Origin: Plutella xylostella
Taxonomy: Eukaryota; Arthropoda; Insecta; Lepidoptera; Plutellidae
Assembly (NCBI RefSeq): GCF_932276165.1
Contig: NC_063998.1
Coordinates: forward strand, 1,438,501 to 1,502,500
DNA length: 64,000 nucleotides
Direction of reading: 5' to 3'
Shown: positions 42,905 to 55,341 of the stretch, in pieces
Position numbering within the stretch: the first letter of the stretch is position 1
Layout: each line of letters starts with the position of its first letter
The notes under the pieces: generated by a model
What the model saw: the letters and a program-made list of their open reading frames with translations, nothing else
Databases searched by the model: none
Told to the model about the DNA's origin: nothing
Made by a program: the position numbers and the translations under genes

Positions 42905-44461
42905 TCACGCCTGTCTCCCAGAGGGGTAGGCAGAGACTATGGATCTCCACGTGCCACGATCCTGACATACTTCTTTCGCTTCCTCCACATTCATAAGTCT
43001 CTTCATACACGCACGTCGGTTTCGGACACTCCTAATTTGGCTCTTCTTGAGTATGTCGCCTATCTGGTCGACATACTTTCGCCTAGGACGTCCTCTACCG
43101 ACACAACCATACATCTCCGCACAATAAATTTCTTTCGTCAGTCTTCTTTCATCCATCCTTTCAATGTGACCAAACCATCTCAACATTCCCTTTTCAATTT
43201 TGGTCACTACGTCTTCTTTTACTCCAACTCGATCTCTTATAACACTATTCCTTATCCTATCCTTCAGTTTCAGTCCATACATACTTCTTAGAGAGCGCAT
43301 CTCAACAGCATTTACCCTACTTTCATTCTTCTTCTGCCAAACCCAGCTTTCACTTCCATACATTAGTGTAGGGACCAACACTCCCCCATGAACAGCCAAA
43401 CGAGCCTTTTGAGACACGTTTTGACTCCTCATGAAAGAGTGCAAGGCCCCATTTACTTTATTTCCCGCTTTCACTCTTCTTTCAATATCCCCCTCACATT
43501 TCCCATCCCTCGTAAACAGACTATCCAAATAAACAAACTCATTCACTTGCTCCACTTTTTCGTTCTCGATCGTGATCTTACATTCAGTTACCTCTTCCTC
43601 TCTTTCAAACACCATAACTTTCGTCTTATTAACATTCACTTTCATTCCTTTCCTTTTAAAACTTTCATGCATGAGAGTTACTTGTTGTTGCAGCCGTTCT
43701 ACCGACGATGCAAGTATGACTTGATCGTCAGCATACAGCAAACACTTAAGAAGTAACTCTCCTATTCGCAAACCTCTTTCATCATCTTTCATATCCTTGA
43801 GACAACTATCCATAAATAAATTAAACAGCCAAGGCGAAGCCACACATCCCTGTCTAACACCTCTGTGGATACCAAACCAGTCAGTGTAGGCTCCGTTTAT
43901 CCTGACACACGCACTAGATTCCCTATAAAGGGACCTCAGTGCCCGCGTCAGGTGGCCGTCCACTCCATAAACGGATAGTGTCTCCCATAAATCATTCCTC
44001 CTCACTCTATCATAAGCCTTTTCTAAATCTACGAAGGCACAGAACACCTTTTGCTGCTTTGCAAGGACCTTTTCTGTGACGCTTCGTAGAGAAAAGACTT
44101 GATCCGTACATCCCATCCCTTTTCGAAAACCACCTTGCACATCCCAGATCTTTTCTTCCGTCTCTTTCACTACCCTTTCAATCAATATTTTTGCATACAA
44201 TTTACCAACTATACTTAAGAGGCTGATGCCGCGGTAACTGTTGCAGGTCTGGAGCGAGCCTTTTCCTTTATACAAAGGAACTATGACCGCTCTGCCCCAG
44301 TCGCGTGGCACCGTACCGCAACGCCAGCACTCATTGAAGAGTTGGTAAAGCTCACTTGCAGCCACTCCACCTCCCGCTCTTAGCATCTCTAAAGATACCC
44401 TATCATACCCGGCCGATTTGCCAACTTTCATTCTTTTTAATGCATCCATAATTTCTTTCAT
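42905..44461 (-). pseudogene. LINE reverse transcriptase part
   Basis: 518 open codons. RT motifs are all visible: SYRGISLLSIVGKLYAKIL, GFRKGMGCTDQ, FVDLEKAYDRV (catalytic Asp), GVRQGCVASPWLFN and LLYADDQVIL (catalytic DD). A thumb region, MYGSESW and RDRVGVKEDVVTKIEKGMLR follow, then a C-terminal GRGRPRRKY segment. The catalytic residues are intact, but the frame is cut off from the upstream part by a frameshift near 44465. It is scored as a pseudogene because the full ORF is broken. Confidence 0.85.
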
Positions 44462-44480
44462 ACTATCTTGTTTTCCTCAT

Positions 44481-45098
44481 CTACAATTCTTTCACTACTA
44501 CATCACTTACAGTCATACAATCTGTGCTTTCAAACAAACTTTCAAAATATTCTTTCCATCTTTTAAGGACTTTATTTTCATCATTCACAACATCTCCATT
44601 TTCATCCCTTATCACATCCAGATTTGTATTCTCTGACTTCCCTCGAGCCTTTCTTACCAACTTCCTGAACAATTTAATGTTCGCTCGAAAGTTGTCAGAG
44701 AACTTTCTATCACATTCATCTTTTAATGCCTTTTTCTTCCTTTCAATCACTTCTTTTACTTTTTTCTTTAGTAAAACATACTTTTCACGAATCTCTTTCA
44801 TTTCATCTTCCATTCCCTGATTTCCTTGCATTCTGTTGTTGGCTTTTTTAGACAACAAATCCAACCATGCCATCTTCTTTTCATTCACTACCTTTTTGCA
44901 TTTATCATCCCACCAAGTAAGCTCCCTCTTACCACTCTTCTTTCTTTTATTCACTCCACATACTTTCACCGCCGTATTTACTAAATTGTCTTTCAAGCGC
45001 TTCCATTTTTCTTCTAAATCATTTTCATCTAAGATAGTGCTCTCTAAGTTTTCTTTCAAACTTCTTCTATACTCTTCACTTACTACATCATCTTGCAA
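44481..45098 (-). pseudogene. LINE linker between endonuclease and RT
   Basis: 205 codons, charged and Lys-rich, with TWWDDKCKKVV, the motif commonly seen before the RT in insect endonuclease/RT LINEs. It is out of frame with both neighbours. Confidence 0.7.
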
Positions 45099-45330
45099 TT
45101 TTTCTACTTTGATACGCTCTAAATTTGTTGTTGATACTCGAGGTCGGTGTCGCCAATAATTAAACAGACCACGAATCCGGCTTTCAACCAGAAATGGTCC
45201 GTTCCAACATTAACACCCCGAGGCATTAGGCTCGAGTATCAGCAACGTTTACGCGTAATCTTTCATCCACAATCACAAAGTCTATTATACTCCTTTCATT
45301 CTGTCGTTGCCATGTATACATATGTATCTC

Positions 45331-45986
45331 CTAGTGCTTGAACATAGAATTAGAAACTACAAGGTTTCTTTCTAAGCAAACATCCAGAAGATACCTGCCA
45401 TTCTCATTCACTCTTACGTCACCAAACTTACCCAGTACACTTTCATACCCATCACGCTGTACACCTACCCAACTATTAAAATCACCGAGCATAATAACCC
45501 TTTCATTCTCATCGCAATTATCTAATACTCCATTCATACTCGTACTTAGCCAAAACTCATCTTTCTCCTGTGTAGTGTCTCCGGGGCATAAACCCCCAGA
45601 ACAAACAATCTCGTCAAACCTACTTTTAACCGGATCCAGATAAGTCTCGGGCTCACGCACTCGTACTCTTTCACACAATTATTCCAGCGTTCAGATAGGA
45701 CAATCCCAACCCCTTGACAGCCATGCTCAGATTCAGGAACCCCTGACCAATAGGTTGTCAGAGTTCCGTGCGTGGTAATGCCCTTACCTTTCCGCTTGGA
45801 CTCATTCACACATAGCAAATCCATTCCTCTTGTGTTAAACACCTCGCATACTTCATCTATCTTTCCATCCAGACCCCCACAAATATTCATCGTGGCTATG
45901 CGAGTCTCCACAGCCCACTTTTCGCTCCTCCGAGAGACACGGCGTGACGGGTTGCGAACCGCGTCGCCACCACCGGGTTGATCCAT
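45331..45986 (-). pseudogene. LINE endonuclease part, frameshifted
   Basis: Starts MDQPGG.. at 45986. RIATMNICGG (catalytic Asn) and LLCVNESKRKG (Glu) lie in the first frame. After a shift near 45560-45680 the second frame has VIMLGDFNSWVG (Asp/Asn). A TAG at 45331-45333 and at least one more shift at about 45215 break the stretch to the linker. The domain is of the apurinic-endonuclease-like EEP type that nicks target DNA. Confidence 0.8.
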
Positions 45987-46130
45987 ATTGAACCCTGTTC
46001 TCTTGGAGTGTAGTTATCGGTTTCACGGCACCATGAATGGTGTTCCGCTACTCACGGGAGGGGCCGGAGCACTGAGAGGCCGAAGCGTGAGGCTCACACG
46101 AGAAGGCTAACTACATCCCCCCCTATACAT

Positions 46131-47234
46131 ATTATAGTTAAATATTAACAACCAAGACCCGAATACAAATATCTGCCCCTAGAATATAATTATAGAAACT
46201 AGGAGTGACGTTGTGAGTATGCGACTGCGTCACGTTATATGGTGCAATCCCGTGTCGCCTGCTACCAATTTGCACATTTAAATTCATTTGTAGCTATATA
46301 GGTATGTTTTTGTGTTGTATAGTTAGTCCGTTCATATGTACTACATGTTCATCTATCTGTCTACCTCATGACCTAGAATTCGCTAATGGATTTAAGTTTG
46401 AAACTTTACGGGTAATGTTGTGTAACGAGGTGAGCGGAACAAATTCTGTACAACTTTATGGGTCAGTTAAAGTATTTGTTTGTAACTTTATAAATCGCTT
46501 TAAGCGATAAGACCACAATTTTGATACTTATGTGTTAGTGCCCCAATTACAAACGGGAAAAATAAAAAATCCGAAAAATGCCAATGAAATATAAATTTAA
46601 AGTAGGTACTTCTCAGAAAACCCATATTTATGTAACCACTTATTACAGGAAAAATAAAATATCCGAAAAAAATGCCAATTAAATATAAATTTTATGTAGG
46701 TTCTTTTCAGGAAACCCATATATATTTATGTAACTTTTTTTGATATGTGTGTATCTTTAAACTTAAAGGAACAGTAGTTTAAGCATCTGTCATTCTCTGC
46801 AGAGAAGAGTTAATTTCTTTGTACTTATGGGAATATGCGTGTTAAATTAGCCATTAAACTTTTTTATTTATGTTATGCTATACACATTTGAAAGGATAAC
46901 AATAATAAAAATTATACTTAACTAGTTAAGTGAATTCCATTGGCAAAACAAATTTTCCGCCAATAAGTTGGAAATTCCAATACATTCGGATAACTTAGTT
47001 TAAAAGTCTTGTGAAAGCTCGCTAAGTATTCCACACGCGTGTGTCACTTACGCTGAGCTTTTTACCATGACATTATTCGTTTGTCTATTATTATATTTTT
47101 TTATGCGATATAAAAAAGTTCAAAAGTTAAAACAAGACTTGGTACTGAAAACTCCCGCTTGGAAATTCAATAATAATACCTATATAAATAATAATAGGCA
47201 ATATATTCTTGTAATGATTAGGTAATGTAATCAT
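46131..47234. other. AT-rich DNA with one tandem duplication
   Basis: A unit of about 90 bp is present twice (46553-46636 and 46650-46735), with shared words CCGAAAAATGCCAAT, AATATAAATTT and AAACCCATAT. No gene is seen. Confidence 0.5.
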
Positions 47235-47290
47235 TGGGGGAGGCCTATGTTCAGCAGTGGACGTCCTATGGCTGAGATGATGATGAATGA
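47235..47290 (+). mobile_element. RTE 3' tail remnant
   Basis: GGAGGCCTATGTTCAGCAGT followed by GGACG..GATGATGATG is the standard RTE 3' end. Confidence 0.6.
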
Positions 47291-49126
47291 TTAGGTATTT
47301 TGATTGGCATACAGCTGTGGTCATTATGGCATATAATACAGCCCAGGTATTTTAAGGCTAAAGTAACGTACCGATCTCGGCATCTTCTGTCTGCGTTTGA
47401 ATATAATATAATATTTTTTCATTTAAACAATACTCTTTCATTTTAGGGATCCTACATGTATTCAGACGCGTTTGCCCCATAGACGCAATTACCCCAAACC
47501 TTATACGAACATTTACATATGAGAGTGTTGCGAGTTATTCCTAGCTAAGCCTAATGAGACCTCAAGTATAATTAATTTCTATCTTTAGATTCAATTACAT
47601 TATACCTATTTACATCGCCCATACCATGTCGCCATAATTACCTAAGTCATGGGTTACATTACAAGCGTACCGCGAATAAATACCTTCAGCGCATATACAT
47701 ACATCACGTATTTGAGTGACACTCACTCAACCGAATTTACCTTACAGAAGATTGATTGCCTGATCCTCATTAGACGTGCAAATATTCAGGAGTTACTCTA
47801 GGATATACAGGGTGTTGCAAAAAGGTATACTAAGCCGAAAGGGGGTGGCTCAAAGGGTCATTATGAACAACTTTTATTTTAAGAGTTTTAAAAAAAAACG
47901 GTGTCCATAGGAAAAAAGTCACGTGACCAACAAAGTGTTTATGGTACAGGATTTTTTTTTCGTAAATTTTCAAAACAAAGCTTCAACTGAAATAAAAAAA
48001 AAATTAAAGTTAATTCCATTTTAAATTTTCATTTGATATTATGTAAACGTTGACAGTATTCGCAAGGAAACGTTAGTAAATTATATTACTTAGGGTACTT
48101 AGACAGTTTTTTCTACTTACATATAGGTACAGTCAGCTGCATAAGTAGCTGTACACTTTTGTACCTTGTCAAACTCTCAAACTACCTATTCAAACATTGA
48201 CGGTTCGTTATGTAGGTAGTTTGACAAGGTACTAAAGTGTATAGCTACTTATGCAGCTGACCTTTCATATTATGTGTAAGTAAAAGTACGTTTTTTTTTT
48301 CACAAAGGAATAACACGACACCTCGTCAAACTTATAACAACCCTCATTGTTACATCTCGACACGACATAGTGATACAAGTTAAAGTTTTTGTATAGCGTT
48401 TCTTATTCTGAGAAATCCTAAGTGGTTTAATTGTGCTTTACTGGGTCCTGACATAATGTTGCGCATAAACCGCCCAAGAAAGATATTTCACAGGGTAAGC
48501 CCGCCCACTGCTAGAGTCGAGGGGACGTCGAGGCGGCGGTGGCGGCGCGGCGTGCAGATATTTGTTAAATATGTACATAGATATACACTCACGGCCGCCC
48601 TTATTGTATTATAGATTTTAAGTCTTAAATGTAATTGTGTTTTATGTGTAAAAAATATACATAAATACTTTGGTCTTGGGTTTTAATATGTATACTTTTT
48701 ATTATTGTCAGTTACTAACAGCCCAGGGTGCGCCGGACGTAGGTACATAACATACTACAGGGTGTCAGTATTAGGTGTAATTACTAGAATTCAACAATAT
48801 AAATAAGATATTATAATAAGCTGATGCGAAGAAAAGAAAAAAGCTTTTTTATAGTTTAATTAATTTTCTTTGGAACCGGTAGTGTTATATTTAGCTTCAA
48901 TTAATTAAAAATGTATTCTTAGAATCTCCTTATTCCAATATACGATTACGAATTTACAGCAACCAGACAGCAACTCAAGCCCAAAGTTCTTTATTTATGT
49001 ATTAGAAAAGTTGGAGATGTTTATAAAATTTAATATTACTTAAATATCCTATGTTTAACCGAGGATGTATTTTAATACTGTCATGTAATTTAATTTTAAT
49101 GTGTCAATGTGTCGTCAATATAGGTA
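47291..49126. other. AT-rich DNA with MITE remnants
   Basis: A left half of the CAGGGTGTTGCAAAA MITE lies at 47808-47990. A hairpin element is listed at 48130-48262. A short CGGCGGTGG-rich spot lies at about 48520-48550. No gene is seen. Confidence 0.45.
48130..48262. mobile_element. Palindromic MITE (GTCAGCTGCATAAGTAGCT)
   Basis: The left arm GTCAGCTGCATAAGTAGCTG..TACCTTGTCAAAC and the right arm GTTTGACAAGGTA..TAGCTACTTATGCAGCTGAC are near-perfect inverted copies with a loop of about 20 bp. Confidence 0.65.
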
Positions 49127-49339
49127 CAGTGCCACAAACTTATCTGTTCCGGTGATAGCTCACGTAAATGTGTAATATTTCTTCATTTTATAAGATTTTA
49201 AGTTTGCCAGTAGTGGTAATTCGCTCTTGTGGTTTCAATAAACCCATCTAATCTATATCAATATATAATTCATTAGTAAATAATGAGATATGGATCAATT
49301 TAGTTCGCTCTCACCGGAACAGATAAGTTTGTCGCACTG
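49127..49339. mobile_element. Mariner-type MITE, CAGTGCCACAAACTTATCTG family, copy 1
   Basis: The ends are CAGTGCCACAAACTTATCTG and CAGATAAGTTTGTCGCACTG, flanked by TA. 213 bp, no coding frame. Copy 2 (50973-51189) lies in the opposite orientation. Confidence 0.75.
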
Positions 49340-50972
49340 TACAGTTGATACGTCACTCAGGGTCTCTCCTTCAAACCCCATTTGCCAAATTGGAACTTTT
49401 GAACGGGTTTTCTACCAAACACAGCAATCTTGTAACATCCCTCCTTTCTGTTCCCCTCGGAAGCATGTAAAACATTTTCATAATGGCATTCCGGAGTCTT
49501 TTGAAAAGGTTATTTATATTATTATTTGCCCTTTTATTTACTTTTTACAAAGCACTCAGCTAGAAAGATTGAGTAATTTTAATGGACATCATTGTGTTTG
49601 TGGAAATTTGTGGCGTTTTTACGTCTTTAAACTGTCGTCCCGACTAAAAAGATCCTAATTATTAAATAATTTATTATACCGAGTAGCATACAAGATGGGC
49701 CAAAAGAAATCACCCTATTGAAAGAATCTCTATTTTTTGCAGATAGCCATGTTTTTCCCCATCCTGTATTTATAAAAAATTATTTCGGCTGACACAGAAG
49801 GTTATCATAATTTAATTAAAATTACACAATGTTATTGCCACAGCAACTTTCTTACCATGGATAAGCGTACGCATAACATTTTGTTGTTTATTTTAAATGT
49901 TTAAGGAGGGTGTCCCTTAATCTTGAAACTTGTTAATGTTTACAAAGTAGGGCAAAGATATCCGAGTTCCAAAGTGCTTTCCCGTGGGGAATCTGGGAAT
50001 AAACTTGACTGTCAGATCAATGTCGAGAGATGACACCGTAATTTTAGGTTCGAGGGCAAATTCTAATGGAGTTAGTCTTGTCAAGAAGTTGACAGTTACT
50101 TGTAACTTGTTATAAATATTATATTTCGCATAAACTTTAAATATGAAGAGACAGAATGACAGTTGCGGTGGATGAAAGTCAGTGAAAGGCACACGTCTGT
50201 AGGTCGCGTAGGTCTATGGTATTAACAACAAGCTACAATCATACAGTACCACGCTATACTAGACCTTCTGGGTCTCTATTTGTTTTTTTTACTAATAATA
50301 TTATACAGAATTTTTAGGCCAGCTAGATAATATCGTGTTTGTTAAGATAATACTAAACTTATTATGGACCAAATCAATATTTTCAATGTTTCGGCCAAGT
50401 GAAATTTAAATAAACTTGAAATTTAAATAGTCATGTTACTACCAAAGTTAATTATATTATGTAGGTAAAGTTCCTATTCTGCTAATTAGTTCCAGAGATT
50501 GTTTTAACTGCCATCCATCAAACTGTAACCAAAAAATCCCATCGGCAAGGCAGCGGTAATGCAATTGGCGAAATTATTACATGTTGTATGGATTGTAATA
50601 GATTAGGTTCTATTCCATTAATTATTATGTAACCAGATGCCTAAGAATTATGTTTTAAAAACTTTCCTGCAATCGCTGCTGAGGTTTTGTAGCGTAAATT
50701 GCGGAATTCACGTTTCCATGGTGAACTACTTTAGCAGAAACGTAGTCTGGCCCAAACCGCTCTATACAGTGAAGTATGTAGATTTATCTGACCTCAGGGG
50801 GCACTTCTCTCATCTTAACTGCTGAACACAAACTCACTCCCTATTTATTGAGATACAAGGATACTGCTCGTTCAACCACTGAGCCTGAGTTATAAGTTAG
50901 CAGAGTTTAAACGGAAATATCAGGTAAAAATATGGCTCTTCTAACAAGCACAGCGGGCCGCATATGGCTGTA
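49340..50972. other. DNA between two inverted mariner-type MITEs
   Basis: No recognisable gene. Frames at 49290-49658 (plus) and 49917-50192 (minus) show no domain. The first overlaps the MITE end. Confidence 0.4.
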
Positions 50973-51189
50973 GAGTGCGACAAACTTATCTGTTCCGGTG
51001 ACAGTTCACTAAATTGGTCCATATCTCATTATTTAAGTACTAATAAATTATATATTGAAATAGATTAAATAGGTTTATTAAAACCGCAAGGGTAAATTAC
51101 CATTACGGGAAAACTTAACATCTTAAAGAATTAAGAAATATTAGACATTCACGTGAGCTCTCACCGGAACAGATAAGTTTGTGGCACTG
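50973..51189. mobile_element. Mariner-type MITE, CAGTGCCACAAACTTATCTG family, copy 2
   Basis: 217 bp, TA-flanked. The interior TCCATATCTCATTAT is the inverse of the copy 1 interior, so the element is reversed relative to copy 1. One end has a C-to-G change. Confidence 0.75.
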
Positions 51190-51209
51190 TATTTTCATAT
51201 GACATACCC

Positions 51210-52320
51210 TCACGAGCAATGAAAAAGTGCCACCTGCCATTGCCGTTCCATATGTCACTGAAACTTTTTCATTGCTTGTGACTCATGAGATGTGAGTGTA
51301 CTTATGCGCTGCAGCTCTTCATAATGTGCGGGGAACTTTAGTCATTCATGTAAACGCCCCATAAGTCTTCTGTTGGCAGAAACTTGGCAGTAGAGTTTTT
51401 TTGCTACGAAATCTCATGCCACCGCAATCCTCCCCACCCCTGGTTATTATCTGATGGCATAACTTTCTGAGTGGAGTATCGGCGATAAATCCATCAGTGG
51501 CAGCTATTCTGAAGGCAGAAATTATAATTTTAACGCTGTCAAACTATAAATTTTGCTAGCTAAAAATGACATTTGCGGCAACACTACGAGTAATAGAGTT
51601 GAATTTTAATTAAAGAAATTAAGGTTTTGACAGCACTAAAATTAGAATTTCTGCCTTCAGAATCAGCATCATTTTGTATTTAATTTAAACGTAACAATTG
51701 CATGACAGCTTCTCGTTCGGTTGTTTTTTGTCCGGCTAGAGTAAATACAAAGAAGACTGAAGTCTGATGATGATGCTGATGATGATAATAATGAAATACT
51801 TTCCTAAAGTTCTTTTAAGCTTTAGATAACGCAATGCGGTAAGAAAATATATGACTCTATAGCTTTAGTATATTGTGTGCAAAAGTAGAAATTATGAAAT
51901 ATGAACGGTTTTATTACCTGCAACAGTTATGTTTCGCAACTTCTGTATCATGTAGGTCACCTACAGTTGCCGTATGTCCTGTGCAAATATATTACTTTAA
52001 TATTGTTACTGGGATGTTATAATTACCTTGTAAATGAGGTGAGAGGAACCTAAATCAACACGTTGGTTGTTTTTTGAAAATCATTACGAGTTATGTAACC
52101 CGTTTCAGGGTTATAATATGATGCCATTTATGTAAAAATATATATATTTTACTGTTTCAGTATTTATCTTTATTTTAAAGCCTGAATGCTTAGTGGCAGA
52201 AAGGAACTTTAAGGTAATATCGGCATTAAACCTTTGTCTGTCTCTTTCTGTTCGAATACTTTTAAAGCAAGGCAGCAATACATTCTAAGGTCAACATTAA
52301 CGTAAAGTTCCTTTCTGCAT
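51210..52320. repeat. Three small hairpin repeats
   Basis: Inverted pairs are seen at 51210-51286 (CACGAGCAATGAAAAAGTG), 51507-51664 (CTGAAGGCAGAAATT..AATTTCTGCCTTCAG) and 52193-52316 (CAGAAAGGAACTTTA..AAGTTCCTTTCTG). Each is MITE-like, with no coding frame. Confidence 0.55.
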
Positions 52321-53319
52321 CTCAGCATAAGTAGTCTATAGCTAAGCATAAGCGTACTTAGGTATAGTTTTCAACTCCAGTAATTATTAGTAGAAAACAC
52401 ACTTTTACCCGTAGATAACGACCTGAAATCGCATAATCCGCTACTGAATTACGGTCTCAAACTAAGCTAACAATGTCTAAGTTAACGAGCAAACCTAGTT
52501 TTATGCTGCTCCCTAATCTGGCGGAAATCTGATAAAAAATATAGCCACTCACATCGCAGGCAGACTGCTGCCAAACTGGCGGCGAGCCAGGACATATACC
52601 TCCATTCCACTGTTGAGGACTTATGACTTATTTCTGCATCTATGTTGATGTTGAGGTATGTATGCTTAATTAACGCTTGCACCTGTAGGACTTATTTACT
52701 TTGAAGTCATTGGCCAAGGTATACAAAACTTTTGTTTCTAGGAAAGAAGCTTAATAAACTATCATATCATAATAAACTATCTATTTTTTATTTAAGTTTA
52801 ATAGCTTCTCAATATGGTTCGTAAAACAGGACTTACTTCAAAATACATAAGACCGTCGCGCTATTGTTTAGGAATTAGTGTTGAATAGGAGAGCCAAACC
52901 AAAACAATCCATGTGGGTATGCCGTACACCTTAGTATAATCAGGTATATTCGATTTCACCGTCCAGCTTTGCCGATTATAGTCGGCCAATTATATTACAA
53001 CAGAAAGCAGTCACCTAGTTAAATAGCAGAATCGCGACAAAGGTATTAATTCAGCGCGGGAAGCCATTTTATTGTGTATATTCACATTTTTGTAAATGAT
53101 CTATGCGACACTGCAGGGCGCCTCCGAGGATTGCGGGAATCTTTTCAGTCCTCACCTTCTTAGAGTTTCACGTATTAACAGGAATTTGATAATTTCATGC
53201 TGGGTGGTTTCGTTCGAAAATGGAAGCGAATATTCGGGGAAACTAGCCGTATTGTGGCACTTGAACTGGTAGTGTTGCTGTGTGATATTGGCCGAATATA
53301 CTGGACTGGGTAAATTGTA

Positions 53320-53410
53320 TTTAAATTCCTTATGTCTAAAGAATTCACTGGTACATGGCAGAAATCGAACCCTGGCCTCACGAATGGGAGCCGAGACCTT
53401 ATACATTACA
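53320..53410 (-). mobile_element. SINE head fragment (family of 3737-4077)
   Basis: The minus strand has GGCCAGGGTTCGATTTCTGC and CATGTACCAGTGAATTC, matching the B box and following region of the SINE at 3737-4077. The neighbourhood 52321-53921 is otherwise unremarkable AT-rich DNA. Confidence 0.55.
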
Positions 53411-53921
53411 CGTCACAACGTCACATACATACCTTTAAGATCAACTGAACTGAGATTTTTATTAAAAAGTGCGGGTAATGTAAAATAAAATTAGTTTATT
53501 TTACAAGTTGTAATTCGGTCGTCGCCTCAAGTAGTCGCGTCTCTTGCGCTTTCTCGATCGGTTCATTAATAATTCGGAACACTTATATGTAATATGTGGA
53601 TTTTATGATAATAATAATAATAACCTCCTGACCCCGAGAGGTATAAATGAATACACTGTTATTAAATTTAAAAAATAAATAAAACATTTAACTACTGAAC
53701 TGTTTTGTCACTTTGTCATAGAACAAATTGTTTAAGGGATAGGTACTTTATAAAACTTTAAAGGAATAACAGGGATAATCTATAAAACTTTTCATATAGG
53801 TATTTTTAAACTATATATTATATATTTTTTTCAATGTCCTACTCATAGCACGCCAGGTGTCAGGAGGATAAAAAAATATGCTTTTATTGTTACAAACAAA
53901 TAATTACAAAAATGGCAATTA

Positions 53922-54016
53922 AGGGCCCGTGTGTTAATACAAAATTGTGATACACGATAAAGAACATCTAGTAAAATATTGTGTAAAACAATCAATGTGT
54001 GCGAACACGCGGGCCC
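53922..54016. repeat. Hairpin repeat, GGGCCCGTGTGTT ends
   Basis: GGGCCCGTGTGTT at the left and AACACGCGGGCCC at the right are inverted, with an AT-rich loop. Confidence 0.5.
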
Positions 54017-54692
54017 CTACGCTACATCGTCGTGCCAGCCTGGATAACTGAAGGTAATTATATTATATGAAATATTTATACATAATGATATGAAATACAG
54101 TCTATCTATGTCTATATCAAACAAGCATTTAGCAAATTTTGATTGGAGATACTAATAAATAATTGAGTATTGAAGCCGAGTTTTGAGGTTTCGGCCGTTT
54201 TGTGATTAATATTTCATCGACTCATATCGATGTCATTTTTCACGATAAACTCTTGTACTTACTCCGTTTTATCGCTTCGATCTCGGATTAAGCTTTGGCT
54301 GTTTGCCAATACTTTTTATTAGGACTGTGCCAGTGTGATGATCTTTTTAAAATTCTAATAAAAGTGATATACTAAGTCACTTTATTATGAAAGACCAGGT
54401 GCAGGTGCATCACATATATTATTACACTTATACCAACTATTTAATAATAATTATGCCAGAAATAAAGTCTGAATCTCTTTGGAAGAAACATAAATGAATT
54501 TAAAATTTTGGTACTGAACTAACTTTGCAGTGTGAATATTTGATCTCACACTAGAATTTCAACTTTTCTAAAATATGCATATTAGTACGTAAAAATTATG
54601 AATTAAATTATTGATAAGTATCAACGTGGAAAAGACCGTTCAAAAGTTAGGTAGGCTGCAACTCTAAAGCTGAAAAAAACGACCAAGTCTAA

Positions 54693-55048
54693 GGGGCCGT
54701 CCATTAATCACGTGAGGCTCAAAGGGGGGGGGGGGGGTACTGAAAACCTCACGAAACATCACGATGGGGGAGGGGGGGTTCTCGTTAGACATCACGTGTA
54801 TTAATTTTTTGTCAAAAATTAGGTATTTCTGAACCGATATTTTGGACGGCGCAAAAATTTTAACAATTTGTAGTATGACCTATTTTTTTTCTAGTCAAAA
54901 ATTGCCTTTACATAGACTTCCAAAAAAATACACGTGATCCAGGGGGGGGGAGGGGGGGTTGATCCCAAACCTCACCAAATATCCCCAGGGGGGAGGGGGG
55001 GGGTCAAAAAATGAGAAAAACGACCTCACGTGATTAATGGACGGCCCC
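54693..55048. mobile_element. PIF/Harbinger-type MITE with long G tracts
   Basis: The ends are GGGGCCGTCCATTAATCACG and its inverse, flanked by a direct TAA (54690-54692, 55049-55051). The interior holds four poly(G) blocks at about 54724-54738, 54765-54778, 54941-54958 and 54989-55002, and CCTCACG words. Confidence 0.75.
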
Positions 55049-55236
55049 TAACCTACAGTGTAAAGCTTAATGTACAGACAGCAAACGGGATATGTATGCC
55101 ACCCCAGAAAAAATTATCCTAACACTCATGGGTGGAAGATAGATGAATCAAATAAAACAAACAATTTGTATAGGTTAAGTAAGTAAATATTTTTCGTCAT
55201 TGGTATCACCCGTCAGTGGGTCATCTGGTGTCGCAT

Positions 55237-55341
55237 ATACTGCTCGTGGCGATTTTTCCACTCAAATTACCACTTCGAGGCACTGTTTTCAATCGATAGA
55301 GGACAAAATCGGAAAATGTAAGGAAAAATCGCCGCGAGTAC
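55237..55341. mobile_element. Small MITE, TACT(G)CTCGTGGCGATTTTTCC ends
   Basis: CTCGTGGCGATTTTTCC and GGAAAAATCGCCGCGAG are inverted around a 60-bp centre. The region 55342-56245 shows no gene. Confidence 0.55.

Larger units (their letters stand above)
42905..46130 (-). mobile_element. Nearly full-length endonuclease/RT LINE, decayed
   Basis: On the minus strand it runs from a short GC-rich 5'UTR (about 46130-45987) through an endonuclease and an RT to a 3' end at 42905 with no visible poly(A). The single long ORF is broken into four frames by at least three lesions. The 3' end, TCTGCCTACCCCTCTGGGAG then GGCGTGAG, resembles the 3' tail of the tRNA-SINE family at 20064, 29546 and 58960. The clade is an RTE-like group common in insects. 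Confidence 0.85.

Noticed and set aside
49290..49658. 122-codon plus-strand frame
   Set aside because: It begins inside a MITE end and shows no recognisable domain or splice sites.
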